Assembly: GCF_002259705.1 (NCBI RefSeq)
Contig: NZ_MWWT01000005.1
Location: 186,001-250,000 of the forward strand
From: Alloscardovia macacae
GTDB lineage: Bacteria > Actinomycetota > Actinomycetes > Actinomycetales > Bifidobacteriaceae
Direction: 5' to 3'
Length of the DNA stretch: 64,000 bases
The notes under the pieces were generated by a model. It ran no database searches and was not told the origin of the DNA. It worked only from the letters and a program-made list of their open reading frames with translations. Position numbers and translations under genes: made by a program. The number at the start of each line of letters is the position of its first letter. Position 1 is the first letter of the stretch. Below are positions 54,601-62,956 of this stretch, one piece after another.

Positions 54601-55345
54601 CAGTGCCTTCAGCAGGTGGTTCGAACGCATATCCTACGCCATGCACCGTGCGAATCATATCTGCACCGAGCTTATGGCGCAGAGCTTTCACATGCGAGTC
54701 CACAGTACGGGTGCCGGACGCATCCACCCAGTCCCACACTTCTTCGAGAAGCTTTTCTCGCGTGAGAACGCTCTTCGGCTTGCGTGCCAGTGTGGACAGG
54801 AGGTCAAACTCGGTAGGGGTGAGGTGAATAACCTCGTCATTCATAGTGACCACGCGCTGCGCAGGGTCTATAACGAGCGTGCCGAAGGACAGAACCTTCT
54901 CGTTCTCGTAGTTCTTCGCTATGACTTTCGCACGTTCTACGCGGCGCAGTAAAGCTTTACAGCGGGCTATGAGCTCACGCATGGAGAATGGCTTGGTCAT
55001 GTAATCATCCGCGCCAGCACCGAGACCTATGACTTTATCTACTTCGTCGTCGCGTGCAGTGAGCATGAGGATAGGCACGGCGCGCGCTGTGACGATGCGC
55101 TTGGTGGCTTCGAGGCCATCCATCACGGGAAGCATGATGTCCATAATAATGAGGTCAGGATTAATCTGAAGTGCTGCCTGTACTGCAGTAGCTCCATCAC
55201 CTACGACGCGCGCATTCCAGCCTTCTGAGGCCAGGCGCTGTGCGATGGACGTCGCGAGCGACGGCTCGTCTTCCACCACGAGGATGGTGTGCTGTCGGGT
55301 AGACTGTGCAGGGGACTGTACAGAAGGTGACGTAGGCATAATCAT
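54593..55345 (-). CDS. OmpR/PhoB-family response regulator
   Basis: A 250-aa regulator: receiver domain with acidic pair Glu25/Asp26 (VVEDEPS), phosphorylated Asp69 (LIIMDIMLPVMDG), the Thr in ILMLTARDDE and Lys in YMTKPFSMREL; then a winged-helix domain (ISLTPTEFDLL-type HLTPTEFDLLSTLARKPKSVLTREKLLEEVWDW, DSHVKALRHKLG, TVHGVGYAFE). The ATG chosen at 55345 follows AGAAAG; an in-frame extension to 55387 is less likely. It pairs with the downstream kinase and is divergent from carD. Confidence 0.92.
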   Translation of the reverse strand: MIMPTSPSVQSPAQSTRQHTILVVEDEPSLATSIAQRLASEGWNARVVGDGATAVQAALQINPDLIIMDIMLPVMDGLEATKRIVTARAVPILMLTARDDEVDKVIGLGAGADDYMTKPFSMRELIARCKALLRRVERAKVIAKNYENEKVLSFGTLVIDPAQRVVTMNDEVIHLTPTEFDLLSTLARKPKSVLTREKLLEEVWDWVDASGTRTVDSHVKALRHKLGADMIRTVHGVGYAFEPPAEGTAQ

Positions 55346-55553
55346 ATCGTAGCTTTCTTGTCGAAAATTACACTCTTGTCTTATCATAGCGCATCGCGCG
55401 GCTAAATACAGGCAGCTACCATGTGAAGATGCTGAAGGTAATGAAGATATCGAGCAGATGCGAAGGACGGGAGGGAGAACGAGAAGGGCGTACGTGTCCG
55501 AACCGTATGGCAGAATTGATACATTGTATTTTTCTCTGGAGGACTTATTTTTT

Positions 55554-56156
55554 ATGGATTATCAGGTCGGAGACACAGTCGTTTATCCGCGTCATGGAGC
55601 TGCTCGCGTGGAGGAGATATCGGAGCGTGAGCTACGTGGCGTAGTGAAAACGTACCTGAAGCTGTCTGTTCTCTCATCTGACGGTTTGGTTATTAATGTG
55701 CCTGCGGATACTGTTAAGCAGCTGGGTGTTCGAGACATCGTGGACACTGTAGCCGTGGCGAAAGTATTCGAGATTTTGCGCACGCCTATCGTCGAGGAGA
55801 AGACGAACTGGTCGCGTCGTTATAAGCTGAATCAGGAGAAGATAGCTTCGGGGGATGTGAATAAGATAGCAGAGGTCGTGCGTGACCTCGCTCAGCGTGA
55901 TGACGACGAGCATGGTCTGTCTGCTGGAGAGAAGCGCATGCTTTCGCGCGCTCGCTCCGTTCTGACATCGGAGATAGCGCTCAGCGAGAAGCTCGAGGAA
56001 GATGAAGCACAGCGTCTGCTCGACGTGAACTTAGGGTACGAGAAGCCACAGCCTGGGGATGAGAAGCATCATGCTATGGCGCCGGAAGAGGCCGCGAGTC
56101 GTACGCTGGCGCGCGTAGAAGAAGAGGCTGCGAAAGCTTCGAAAAAGAAGAAGTAA
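55554..56156 (+). CDS. carD: CarD-family RNA polymerase-binding regulator
   Basis: A 200-aa protein: DYQVGDTVVYPRHGAARVEEISERELRG is the Tudor-like domain that binds RNA polymerase beta, as in Mfd, and the helical C-terminus (NWSRRYKLNQEKIASGDVNKIAEVVRDLAQRD...LSAGEKRMLSRARSVLTSEIALS) stabilises open promoter complexes. A Lys/Glu-rich tail of ~40 residues is longer than in mycobacterial CarD (162 aa). ATG at 55554 with GGAGG about 11 bases upstream. Confidence 0.95.
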   Translation: MDYQVGDTVVYPRHGAARVEEISERELRGVVKTYLKLSVLSSDGLVINVPADTVKQLGVRDIVDTVAVAKVFEILRTPIVEEKTNWSRRYKLNQEKIASGDVNKIAEVVRDLAQRDDDEHGLSAGEKRMLSRARSVLTSEIALSEKLEEDEAQRLLDVNLGYEKPQPGDEKHHAMAPEEAASRTLARVEEEAAKASKKKK

Positions 56157-56192
56157 GGCTTTCCTTCTGCTTTTTGAGTTCAATTCTTCCTT

Positions 56193-56230
56193 ACTGGGGG
56201 CTGGTGTTCAGCAGAGCACTGGCCCCCAGT
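56193..56230 (+). terminator. Hairpin after carD
   Basis: ACTGGGGGC (56193-56201) pairs with GCCCCCAGT (56222-56230), extended inwards by five pairs with wobbles. There is no T-tract. Confidence 0.65.
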
Positions 56231-56283
56231 GTGTATGTGGGTGGGGCGGCCAGACGAGGTGGCAGAGGCCTTCAGGGGAGGGC

Positions 56284-56398
56284 TTTTGCATTTCTGCCCA
56301 TGGCGTCGGGAAGGCGTCCAGTGCGACGTACGGAATTACGCCAGTCGGGTCTGGGCGTGCTCGTGGGTGCTCGGACCCGGATGGGCAGAAATGCAAAA
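56284..56398. repeat. Paired inverted-repeat element G (115 bp)
   Basis: Left arm TTTTGCATTTCTGCCCA at 56284-56300; right arm TGGGCAGAAATGCAAAA at 56382-56398. This is the only pair with perfectly complementary arms, and pairing extends outwards and inwards to 21 bp. The right arm overlaps the terminator of the metal transporter operon. Confidence 0.93.
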
Positions 56399-56429
56399 GC
56401 CGGGCACAGATACATATCCCGCCCGGCTT
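56397..56429 (-). terminator. Terminator of the metal transporter operon, fused to a repeat arm
   Basis: AAGCCGGGC (56397-56405) pairs with GCCCGGCTT (56421-56429). Read on the minus strand, the hairpin is followed by TTTTGCATTT, the arm of element G, which supplies its T-tract. Confidence 0.85.
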
Positions 56430-56472
56430 AGGAGCCCTCAGGCCCCAGAATATCGAGCCTGTAAGAGGCTCG

Positions 56473-57291
56473 TTACCGCTTCAGTGCGACTAGGCCCTTC
56501 ACTACGAGCCAGATGACCACACTCAGGCTGACGATGACGAAGCTCGGAGGCATGTCGAAGATAGTGGACAGAACTAGTCCTCCCCACATAGCGATGAGGC
56601 AGAGGACTATAGTCATGACGATGGCACGCAGCGGAGAGCGAGTGATCATCATAGCCGTGTCTGCTGGCGTGATGACCAGAGCGAAGATGAGTAGCGTGCC
56701 CACTGCAGGCACAGCTACGGTGATGACACTTCCCATCATAATCATGAAGATGATGCCCAGTAGTGTGACAGGAAGTCCCTTCGCGCGCGCCACATTCTCA
56801 TCGAGCGAGCTGAAAAGAAGTGGACGGAAGATGAGAAGGAGCACAGCGAGCAGAATGATGTCGAATGCAGCAAAGGTGAAAAGCTGCTCGTCAGTAATGG
56901 TCAGAACGGAGCCGAAGAGGATGGACTGCATCTGCTTGGCTGCTCCAGAGGATAGATTTGAGAAGTAGAGACCGAGAGCAGTAGCGAAGGCGAGGACGGA
57001 TCCCGTGGCCACCTCACGGTCAGAAGCACGCTTTCCGAGAGCTCCTATGACGAGAGCTCCGCCTATGGAAAACAGGCCCATACCCCAGAGCACAGGAATG
57101 CCGAGGAGCACTGCGCCCGTCGCGCCCGGAAGTCCTATGTGCGCCAGTGCGTGAGCGGCGAAAGCAGACTTGCGGGTGATGACGAAGTATCCCACGAGTC
57201 CTGCAGCTACAGAGATAAGAATTCCAGCGATGAATGCGCGCTGAACGAAAGGAGCCTGAAGGACAGTAAGCCAGAGTGGATTATAGGACAT
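56473..57291 (-). CDS. Zinc/manganese ABC transporter permease
   Basis: A 272-aa membrane protein of the ABC-3 (ZnuB/MntB) family with about eight hydrophobic segments; FVITRKSAFAAHALAHIGLPGATGAVLLG is the family signature and PAVGTLLIFALVITPADTA a second conserved stretch. It forms the channel for metal import together with the ATPase 5 bp upstream and the binding protein. The N-terminus lies five bases after the ATPase stop. Confidence 0.93.
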   Translation of the reverse strand: MSYNPLWLTVLQAPFVQRAFIAGILISVAAGLVGYFVITRKSAFAAHALAHIGLPGATGAVLLGIPVLWGMGLFSIGGALVIGALGKRASDREVATGSVLAFATALGLYFSNLSSGAAKQMQSILFGSVLTITDEQLFTFAAFDIILLAVLLLIFRPLLFSSLDENVARAKGLPVTLLGIIFMIMMGSVITVAVPAVGTLLIFALVITPADTAMMITRSPLRAIVMTIVLCLIAMWGGLVLSTIFDMPPSFVIVSLSVVIWLVVKGLVALKR

Positions 57292-57296
57292 AAGAA

Positions 57297-58190
57297 TTAG
57301 TCTTCTTTCGTATCGCAGTCTGATGGAGTATCTGGTGCATCGCCACTATGAGCAGAGTGCCACTGGGCTGCATCCGAAGTAGGGTGCTCATCATGCACAG
57401 TGCGCGTGGCAGGTTCCATGGCAGAGTTATGGGTGACGAACATGTCTCCCTGAGGGGTCGTAATCACTTCCACTGTCGTTCCATACAGATGGGTGAGAAG
57501 CTGAGAATCCAGCATGTTATCCATGGAGGAGTAGTGCGGGTGGCCGTCGAGGAGATAGACAGCGCCAGTGAGAATGGGCAGGAGCACGTTCAGGTCATGC
57601 GCGACCACCTGGATGGTCATGCCCATATCTTTATTCAGTGCAGACAGCAAGGAGACGATGGAATGCTGGCTCGTGATGTCGAGGTTAGCCAGTGGCTCAT
57701 CGAGGATGAGAAGCTCTGGCTTATTCACGAGAGCCTGGGCTATGGCAGCGCGCTGGCGCTGTCCACCGGACAGCTCGCGGATGCGCAAACGAGACTGCTC
57801 ACTGAGCCCCACAAAGTCGAGAATGTCCCGCGTGGCCTGGCGCTCCGTGGCGCTCGCAGGAAGGAAACCCCAGCGCGATCCCGTGATACCGAGCAGAACG
57901 AAGTCGAAGACAGTGATGTTACTTTCGCTTACCTCTGTATAGTTCTGTGGAACGTAGCCTATGCGCGCGTTATTGCGTCCCGCAGGTGCTCCGAGCACAC
58001 TCAGCGAGCCAGAGGAAAGAGGAAGAATGCCCAGCTCCGCGGAGAGCATGGTGGTCTTTCCCGTGCCATTCGTTCCCACGATGGCGGTGACGGAACCACG
58101 AGGAATAGAAAAATTGCCCTTCGACCAGATAACGCGGTTCGAGCGCTTCACAGAAGCATCCACGAACTCGAGGACAGGAGCATCAGTCAT
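57297..58190 (-). CDS. Zinc/manganese ABC transporter ATPase
   Basis: A 297-aa ATPase with Walker A GTNGTGKTT, Q-loop VPQNYTE, signature LSGGQRQRAAIAQAL, Walker B LLILDEPLANLD and the H-switch VVAHDL. It powers import of a divalent metal. After the ATPase core, a ~45-residue His/Asp/Ser tail (HDEHPTSDAAQWHSAHSGD) could bind metal and regulate the pump. The ATG at 58190 has AGAAGG upstream; GTG at 58199 is the alternative. Confidence 0.93.
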   Translation of the reverse strand: MTDAPVLEFVDASVKRSNRVIWSKGNFSIPRGSVTAIVGTNGTGKTTMLSAELGILPLSSGSLSVLGAPAGRNNARIGYVPQNYTEVSESNITVFDFVLLGITGSRWGFLPASATERQATRDILDFVGLSEQSRLRIRELSGGQRQRAAIAQALVNKPELLILDEPLANLDITSQHSIVSLLSALNKDMGMTIQVVAHDLNVLLPILTGAVYLLDGHPHYSSMDNMLDSQLLTHLYGTTVEVITTPQGDMFVTHNSAMEPATRTVHDEHPTSDAAQWHSAHSGDAPDTPSDCDTKED

Positions 58191-58278
58191 AACGTACACC
58201 TTCTGTGCAGAAGTGAGGAAAGATAAAAAGAGGGTGCTGAGCGAAATGACTCGCTCAGCACCCGAGGAAGCAGGACGC

Positions 58279-59265
58279 TTACTGCGCGCTCGCCGAGCTG
58301 GACTCGACAGCCGTGGTCACATCCTGAATCATAGCGGTAATCCACTGCGCGAGAGTGGAGTACTCCGACGGAATCTGCTCGGTGACGTCCACCACAGGCA
58401 CGTCAGAAGCGCCGGCCGTCTTCGTCAGCATATTCGTGGCATCCGAGCTCTCCTGAGGATTATTCACGAGGAAGGAGATGTCATGATTCTCGATGGCAGT
58501 CTGGAACTGCTGCAGGTCTGCCGCAGTAGGCTCCGACTCGTTCGCGCTCGCGTTCGCGTAGCCTTCCGGCGTGGCATCCGTGAGGCCGAGATCCGAGTAG
58601 AGGTAGTATGCCACGGACTCGGTGGCTGCGTACTTCACGTCCTTATGGGCAGACTTAAAGGCGTCTATCTTCTGGTCGAGTTCTGTCTCGGACTTCAGCC
58701 AGACATCATACTGCTTCTGGAAGTAATCCTTCGAAGCAGGAAGAAGCTGAGCGTACGTCTTACGCAGAGAGTCTGCGACGGCTTTACGCGCATCCTTCGA
58801 GAACCACAGGTGTGGATTATCCGACTCGCTGGCACCCACGATGGATGCGGCGTTCACCGTGGTGACGGACTTTTCTGAGGATACAGCCTTCGTGGCCCAC
58901 TCGTCATAATGTCCGCCATTCACGACGGCTACCTGAGCCGAGGTGAGCTGGGAGACTTCCGAGGTGGATGGCTCGTAATCATGAGCTTCCACAGTCGAAC
59001 TATTAATGATGGACGTGACCTTTACGTGGTCCCCACCGATTTCCTGGGCGAGGGAGCCCCACTGGTTTACAGAAGCGACCACGGTAAGTGGATCTGTGGC
59101 TTTCGCAGTATCCGAGGTGGAGGTGGAGGACTTCGTGTCTGAAGTGTGAGAAGAAGCGCTCTGCGCGCCGCATGCGCCCAGAGCTATCAAGGCCGCGCTT
59201 GCTACGACTGCAGCGAGAGAACGGCGGATGAGAGTAATGGTGTCGAAGTTTGGATGTGTGTTCAT
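58279..59265 (-). CDS. Zinc/manganese ABC transporter substrate-binding lipoprotein
   Basis: A ~328-aa cluster A-I solute-binding protein with a lipoprotein signal (LAAVVASAALIALGAC) and a Ser/Thr linker. Metal ligands by position: His in EAHDYEPS, His in NPHLWFS, Glu in ATESVAYY where zinc proteins usually have His, and an acidic residue near NNPQESSD. The His-His-Glu-Asp set is that of manganese-specific PsaA, so Mn is somewhat favoured over Zn. First gene of the operon. ATG at 59265 or GTG at 59271. Confidence 0.9.
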   Translation of the reverse strand: MNTHPNFDTITLIRRSLAAVVASAALIALGACGAQSASSHTSDTKSSTSTSDTAKATDPLTVVASVNQWGSLAQEIGGDHVKVTSIINSSTVEAHDYEPSTSEVSQLTSAQVAVVNGGHYDEWATKAVSSEKSVTTVNAASIVGASESDNPHLWFSKDARKAVADSLRKTYAQLLPASKDYFQKQYDVWLKSETELDQKIDAFKSAHKDVKYAATESVAYYLYSDLGLTDATPEGYANASANESEPTAADLQQFQTAIENHDISFLVNNPQESSDATNMLTKTAGASDVPVVDVTEQIPSEYSTLAQWITAMIQDVTTAVESSSASAQ

Positions 59266-59299
59266 CTTCACTTGACTCTTTCTACCTTAAAAGTGTTAT

Positions 59300-59334
59300 A
59301 CACGTGACCTTTTCATGTGTACTATGACATAGTA
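59300..59334. promoter_or_regulatory. Candidate metal-regulator operator before the transporter operon
   Basis: Two overlapping palindromes: ACACGTGA...TCATGTGT (59300-59320, one mismatch) and the perfect TACTATGACATAGTA (59320-59334). They lie 35-70 bp upstream of the binding-protein start, between it and folD, where a Zur- or MntR-type repressor would act. Neither matches a consensus I know. Confidence 0.45.
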
Positions 59335-59376
59335 GCATGAGACGGGTATGAGGAAGGACAGTGAGGAGTGCTGAGA

Positions 59377-60366
59377 GTGAACAAGGACTTGAGGATAGAT
59401 GCCGCGTCGGCGAGCCGTACAGATGCGCCGAATGCGCCTGAGATTGCGGATACGCCAGATTCCAGAGAGACTCCCGGCAGCGACACGCCGCTGCGCATCA
59501 GTGGCACAGCCCTCGCACATCACATTAAGGCGGAACTCGCCGAGCGTGTCGCAGAGCTGAATGCTCGGGGTGTCGCGTGCGGGCTCGGTACCATCCTCGT
59601 AGGCGAGGATCCGGGGTCACTCAAGTATGTAGAAGGAAAACATAAGGACTGTGCAGAAGTGGGCATCGAGTCCATCCGCGTGTCGCTTCCACAGACTGCC
59701 TCGCAGGAGGAGATTATCGCGGCGATAGAAAAGCTGAATGCAGACCCGCGCTGCACTGGCTTCATCGTCCAGCTTCCGCTTCCGGAGGGTATCGACACGC
59801 TGAAGGTCCTCGAGCACATCGACCCGGCGAAAGATGCGGACGGCATGCATCCTATGAATCTCGGCAAGCTCGTTCTGCACACCCAGCAGCTTCCCGCCAC
59901 GCCGCTTCCGTGTACGCCTCGTGGGGTTATCGAGCTCGTGGAGAGCGCGGGCATCGACTTTGAGGGGAAAGACGTGTGTGTCCTGGGTCGGGGGATTACC
60001 ATAGGCCGCACTATCGGTCTGATGCTGAGTCTGAAGGGGAAGAATGCCACAGTGACCACGTGTCATTCCCATACGCGCGATATCGCTGAGAAGATACGCC
60101 GCACGGACATCGTCGTAGCGGCTATGGGATCGGCACATTTCGTGAAGCCGGATATGCTGAAGGATGGTGCGGTGACGGTAGATGTGGGCGTGTCGCGCGT
60201 GTACGTGGAGGCTGAAGAGCGCTGGAGGATTCGCGGAGACGTGGATCCTGCCTGCTATGCGAAGGTGAGTGCGTACACGCCGAATCCGGGTGGCGTGGGT
60301 CCGATGACGCGCGCTATGCTGCTGAAGAACGTCGTGGAGATGGCGCAGCGTTCGGCGCGTGCATAG
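59377..60366 (+). CDS. folD: FolD methylenetetrahydrofolate dehydrogenase / cyclohydrolase
   Basis: Interconverts methylene-, methenyl- and formyl-tetrahydrofolate. The ~329-aa protein carries [23 protein letters not shown] (catalytic Tyr and Lys), [45 protein letters not shown] and the NADP loop [16 protein letters not shown]. An extra ~40 residues precede the normal start and are Asp/Ser/Thr-rich; GTG at 59377, seven bases after AGGAG, is the best start, with GTG at 59368 possible. Divergent from the transporter operon. Confidence 0.93.
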   Translation: MNKDLRIDAASASRTDAPNAPEIADTPDSRETPGSDTPLRISGTALAHHIKAELAERVAELNARGVACGLGTILVGEDPGSLKYVEGKHKDCAEVGIESIRVSLPQTASQEEIIAAIEKLNADPRCTGFIVQLPLPEGIDTLKVLEHIDPAKDADGMHPMNLGKLVLHTQQLPATPLPCTPRGVIELVESAGIDFEGKDVCVLGRGITIGRTIGLMLSLKGKNATVTTCHSHTRDIAEKIRRTDIVVAAMGSAHFVKPDMLKDGAVTVDVGVSRVYVEAEERWRIRGDVDPACYAKVSAYTPNPGGVGPMTRAMLLKNVVEMAQRSARA

Positions 60367-60585
60367 TTTTCCTGTATCTATGGCCAATTTTCGCTCTATG
60401 CGACACGCCCGGATGATGTGGCGGATTTGGCTAGCGGATAGCGTATCCTTAAAAGCGTATATGGCTCGTGGGTGACACAGGTCATGTGCCCGTCGCTGGA
60501 TACTGTGCTCCTTTGGGAGTACGGTATAAAGAAACGGAAAACTGAAGAACGATATCTATCCGTTAAGTCAAAGAAAATTATTTTA
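60367..60585 (+). promoter_or_regulatory. rpsA leader without Shine-Dalgarno sequence
   Basis: The 219-bp leader runs to an AT-rich stretch directly before the rpsA ATG, with no GGAG-like site in the last 30 bases. In E. coli, S1 binds such a leader and controls its own synthesis; the same is likely but not shown here. Confidence 0.5.
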
Positions 60586-62067
60586 ATGACAGATAACACA
60601 AACGAAATCCAGAAGGTCGCCATTAACGACATCGGCACCGAAGAGGATTTCATCAAGGCAGTCGACTCCACCATCAAGAACTTTGATGATGGTGATCTCG
60701 TAGAAGGTACCGTAGTTAAGATCGATCACGACGAGGTTCTTCTCGACATCGGCTACAAGACTGAAGGTGTGATTCCTTCCCGCGAGCTTTCTATTAAGAA
60801 GGACGTGGATCCAGATGATGTCGTCGAAGTAGGCGACACCGTCGAGGCACTTGTCATCACGAAGGAAGACAAGGAAGGCCGTCTCATTCTTTCGAAGAAG
60901 CGTGCACAGTACGAGCGCGCTTGGGGCGACGTGGAGAAGATTAAGGAAGCTGATGGCGTGGTCGAAGGTACCGTCATCGAAGCTGTTAAGGGTGGTCTGA
61001 TCGTAGACATCGGTCTGCGTGGCTTCCTGCCAGCATCCCTGGTCGAAATGCGTCGTGTTCGCGACTTGGCTCCATACATCGGCCAGACCATTCAGGCTAA
61101 GATTCTGGAGCTGGATAAGAACCGTAATAACGTGGTTCTGTCTCGTCGTCAGTACCTCGAAGAGACCCAGTCTGAAGTGCGCGAGACCTTCCTCTCGCAG
61201 CTTAAGAAGGGCCAGATTCGTGAGGGCGTTATTAGCTCCATCGTTAACTTCGGTGCATTCGTCGATCTCGGCGGTGTCGATGGTCTGATTCATGTTTCTG
61301 AGCTGTCATGGAAGCATATCGACCACCCATCCGAGGTAGTGAAGGTCGGCGATAAGGTCACCGTCGAGGTTCTCGACGTGGATCTCGATCGCGAGCGCAT
61401 CTCCCTGTCCCTGAAGTCCACCCAGGAAGACCCATGGCAGCGTTTCGCACGCACCCATGTTCCTGGACAGATCGTGAAGGGCAAGGTCACCAAGATCGTA
61501 CAGTTCGGTGCATTCATCTCTGTGGATGATGGCATCGAAGGTCTCGTACACATCTCTGAGCTGGCTAACCGCCACGTAGAGAACCCAGAGACCGTGGTCA
61601 AGCCTGGTGATGAAGTATTCGTTAAGGTGATCGACGTGGACCTCGACCGTCGTCGTATCTCCCTGTCTCTGAAGCAGGCTACGGATTCCGTGGATCCAGC
61701 TTCTGAGGACTTCGACCCAGCTCTGTATGGCATGCCAGCAGAGTATGACGAGAACGGAAACTACAAGTACCCAGAAGGCTTCGACCCAGAGACGAACGAA
61801 TGGATCGAAGGCTTCGAGCAGCAGCGTGAAGAGTGGGAAGCTCAGTACGCAGCAGCTCATGACCTGTGGGAAGAGCATAAGGTCTTCGCAGCGAAGCAGG
61901 CTGAACTTGCAGCAGCTTCCGCTGAGGCTGACGGTGTAACGGAAGAAGCACCAGCAGAGGTAGAAGAAGTATCGAACTACAGCTCTGCTCCAGCTTCTGA
62001 GGGCACCCTCGCAGCTGATGATCAGCTCGCCGCTCTGCGCGAACAGCTGCTCAGCGAAAACAACTAA
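60586..62067 (+). CDS. rpsA: 30S ribosomal protein S1
   Basis: A 493-aa protein with four S1 RNA-binding domains: residues ~35-105 ([29 protein letters not shown]), ~122-190, ~207-278 ([29 protein letters not shown]) and ~293-365 ([30 protein letters not shown]). A Glu/Ala-rich acidic tail follows. Four domains is the actinobacterial form, against six in E. coli. Chosen start is MTDNTNEIQ at 60586; a longer reading frame upstream has poor coding character. Codon use is strongly biased, as for a highly expressed gene. Confidence 0.96.
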   Translation: MTDNTNEIQKVAINDIGTEEDFIKAVDSTIKNFDDGDLVEGTVVKIDHDEVLLDIGYKTEGVIPSRELSIKKDVDPDDVVEVGDTVEALVITKEDKEGRLILSKKRAQYERAWGDVEKIKEADGVVEGTVIEAVKGGLIVDIGLRGFLPASLVEMRRVRDLAPYIGQTIQAKILELDKNRNNVVLSRRQYLEETQSEVRETFLSQLKKGQIREGVISSIVNFGAFVDLGGVDGLIHVSELSWKHIDHPSEVVKVGDKVTVEVLDVDLDRERISLSLKSTQEDPWQRFARTHVPGQIVKGKVTKIVQFGAFISVDDGIEGLVHISELANRHVENPETVVKPGDEVFVKVIDVDLDRRRISLSLKQATDSVDPASEDFDPALYGMPAEYDENGNYKYPEGFDPETNEWIEGFEQQREEWEAQYAAAHDLWEEHKVFAAKQAELAAASAEADGVTEEAPAEVEEVSNYSSAPASEGTLAADDQLAALREQLLSENN

Positions 62068-62125
62068 GCGCCTTCACACGTTTAGTCAGGTTTTAAAACT
62101 GTAAAAAAGTTTTATTGCTTAAGCG

Positions 62126-62173
62126 AAAAAGGGGACATGCACGGTATTCCGGTACCGTGTGTGTCCTCTTTTT
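62126..62173. terminator. Bidirectional-looking terminator between rpsA and coaE
   Basis: A stem of about 20 bp with three G-T pairs (62126-62145 with 62153-62173) has an A-run at the 5' base and a T-run at the 3' base. Confidence 0.92.
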
Positions 62174-62202
62174 ATAGTCTTTTCTCTAGAATGAGAGATA
62201 TC

Positions 62203-62868
62203 ATGACTCATTTTCTTCGCATAGGCATCACGGGCGGCATAGCCGCGGGAAAGTCCACGGTCAGTGCGCATCTGCACGCACAAGGATATCCTGTCATCGA
62301 CTATGACGTGCTGGCCCGCGAGGTTATAGAACCGGGCAGTGCACTTCTTACCCAGATAGAGCAGGAATTCGGTCCAGAGTCCATCGCTCCAGACGGCACG
62401 CTGAACCGTGAGTGGATGGCAGAGCACGTCTTCACAGACTCTCACCAGCGCGACACGCTGAATGCGCTCGTGCATCCGGCAGTCTATGCGCTCGCAGCTC
62501 AGAAAGAAAAAGCTGTGCGAAAAGAGGGGCAGAACGTCGTTATTCATGACATTCCTCTTCTCGTCGAAACGCGAGAGACGGCACTGCGTATCCTCGGTCC
62601 AGCATGGTCACGGACGAAAAACGACACGCCGTATGACCTCATTCTCACCGTAGAAGCAGATGATGCCACGCGCATCCAGCGCATGGTAGACGCGCGGGGG
62701 ATGACCGCTCAGCAGGCTGCATCACGCATCGCCGCGCAGCTACCCAGCGAAGAGCGAAAAGCAGCAGCGGACATATGCATCGACTCGACACGCCCGATGA
62801 AACAGATGCTCCTCGACGTCGATGCGGCTGTCGATGCGGCTCTGAAAGATACCCTCGACAAAACGTGA
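62203..62868 (+). CDS. coaE: Dephospho-CoA kinase
   Basis: Last step of coenzyme A synthesis: phosphorylates the 3'-OH of dephospho-CoA. The 221-aa P-loop kinase has [34 protein letters not shown] and DIPLLVET. An insert ([17 protein letters not shown]) lies before the LID region. ATG at 62203 is preceded by GAGAG; an in-frame ATG at 62191 has no ribosome-binding site. The rpsA-coaE-uvrB order is conserved in actinobacteria. Confidence 0.95.
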   Translation: MTHFLRIGITGGIAAGKSTVSAHLHAQGYPVIDYDVLAREVIEPGSALLTQIEQEFGPESIAPDGTLNREWMAEHVFTDSHQRDTLNALVHPAVYALAAQKEKAVRKEGQNVVIHDIPLLVETRETALRILGPAWSRTKNDTPYDLILTVEADDATRIQRMVDARGMTAQQAASRIAAQLPSEERKAAADICIDSTRPMKQMLLDVDAAVDAALKDTLDKT

Positions 62869-62956
62869 AAATGACACGCCGCAGGAAGCGGACGAATTGA
62901 CCTCGCGCCACGCGCACGAACACACGCGCATAAACACACTCAGCAGAAAGACAGAC

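Larger units (their letters stand above)
56157..56472. other. Intergenic gap of 316 bp between convergent carD and ABC permease gene
   Basis: Holds a carD hairpin, element G and the terminator of the metal transporter operon. No gene is seen. Confidence 0.65.
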
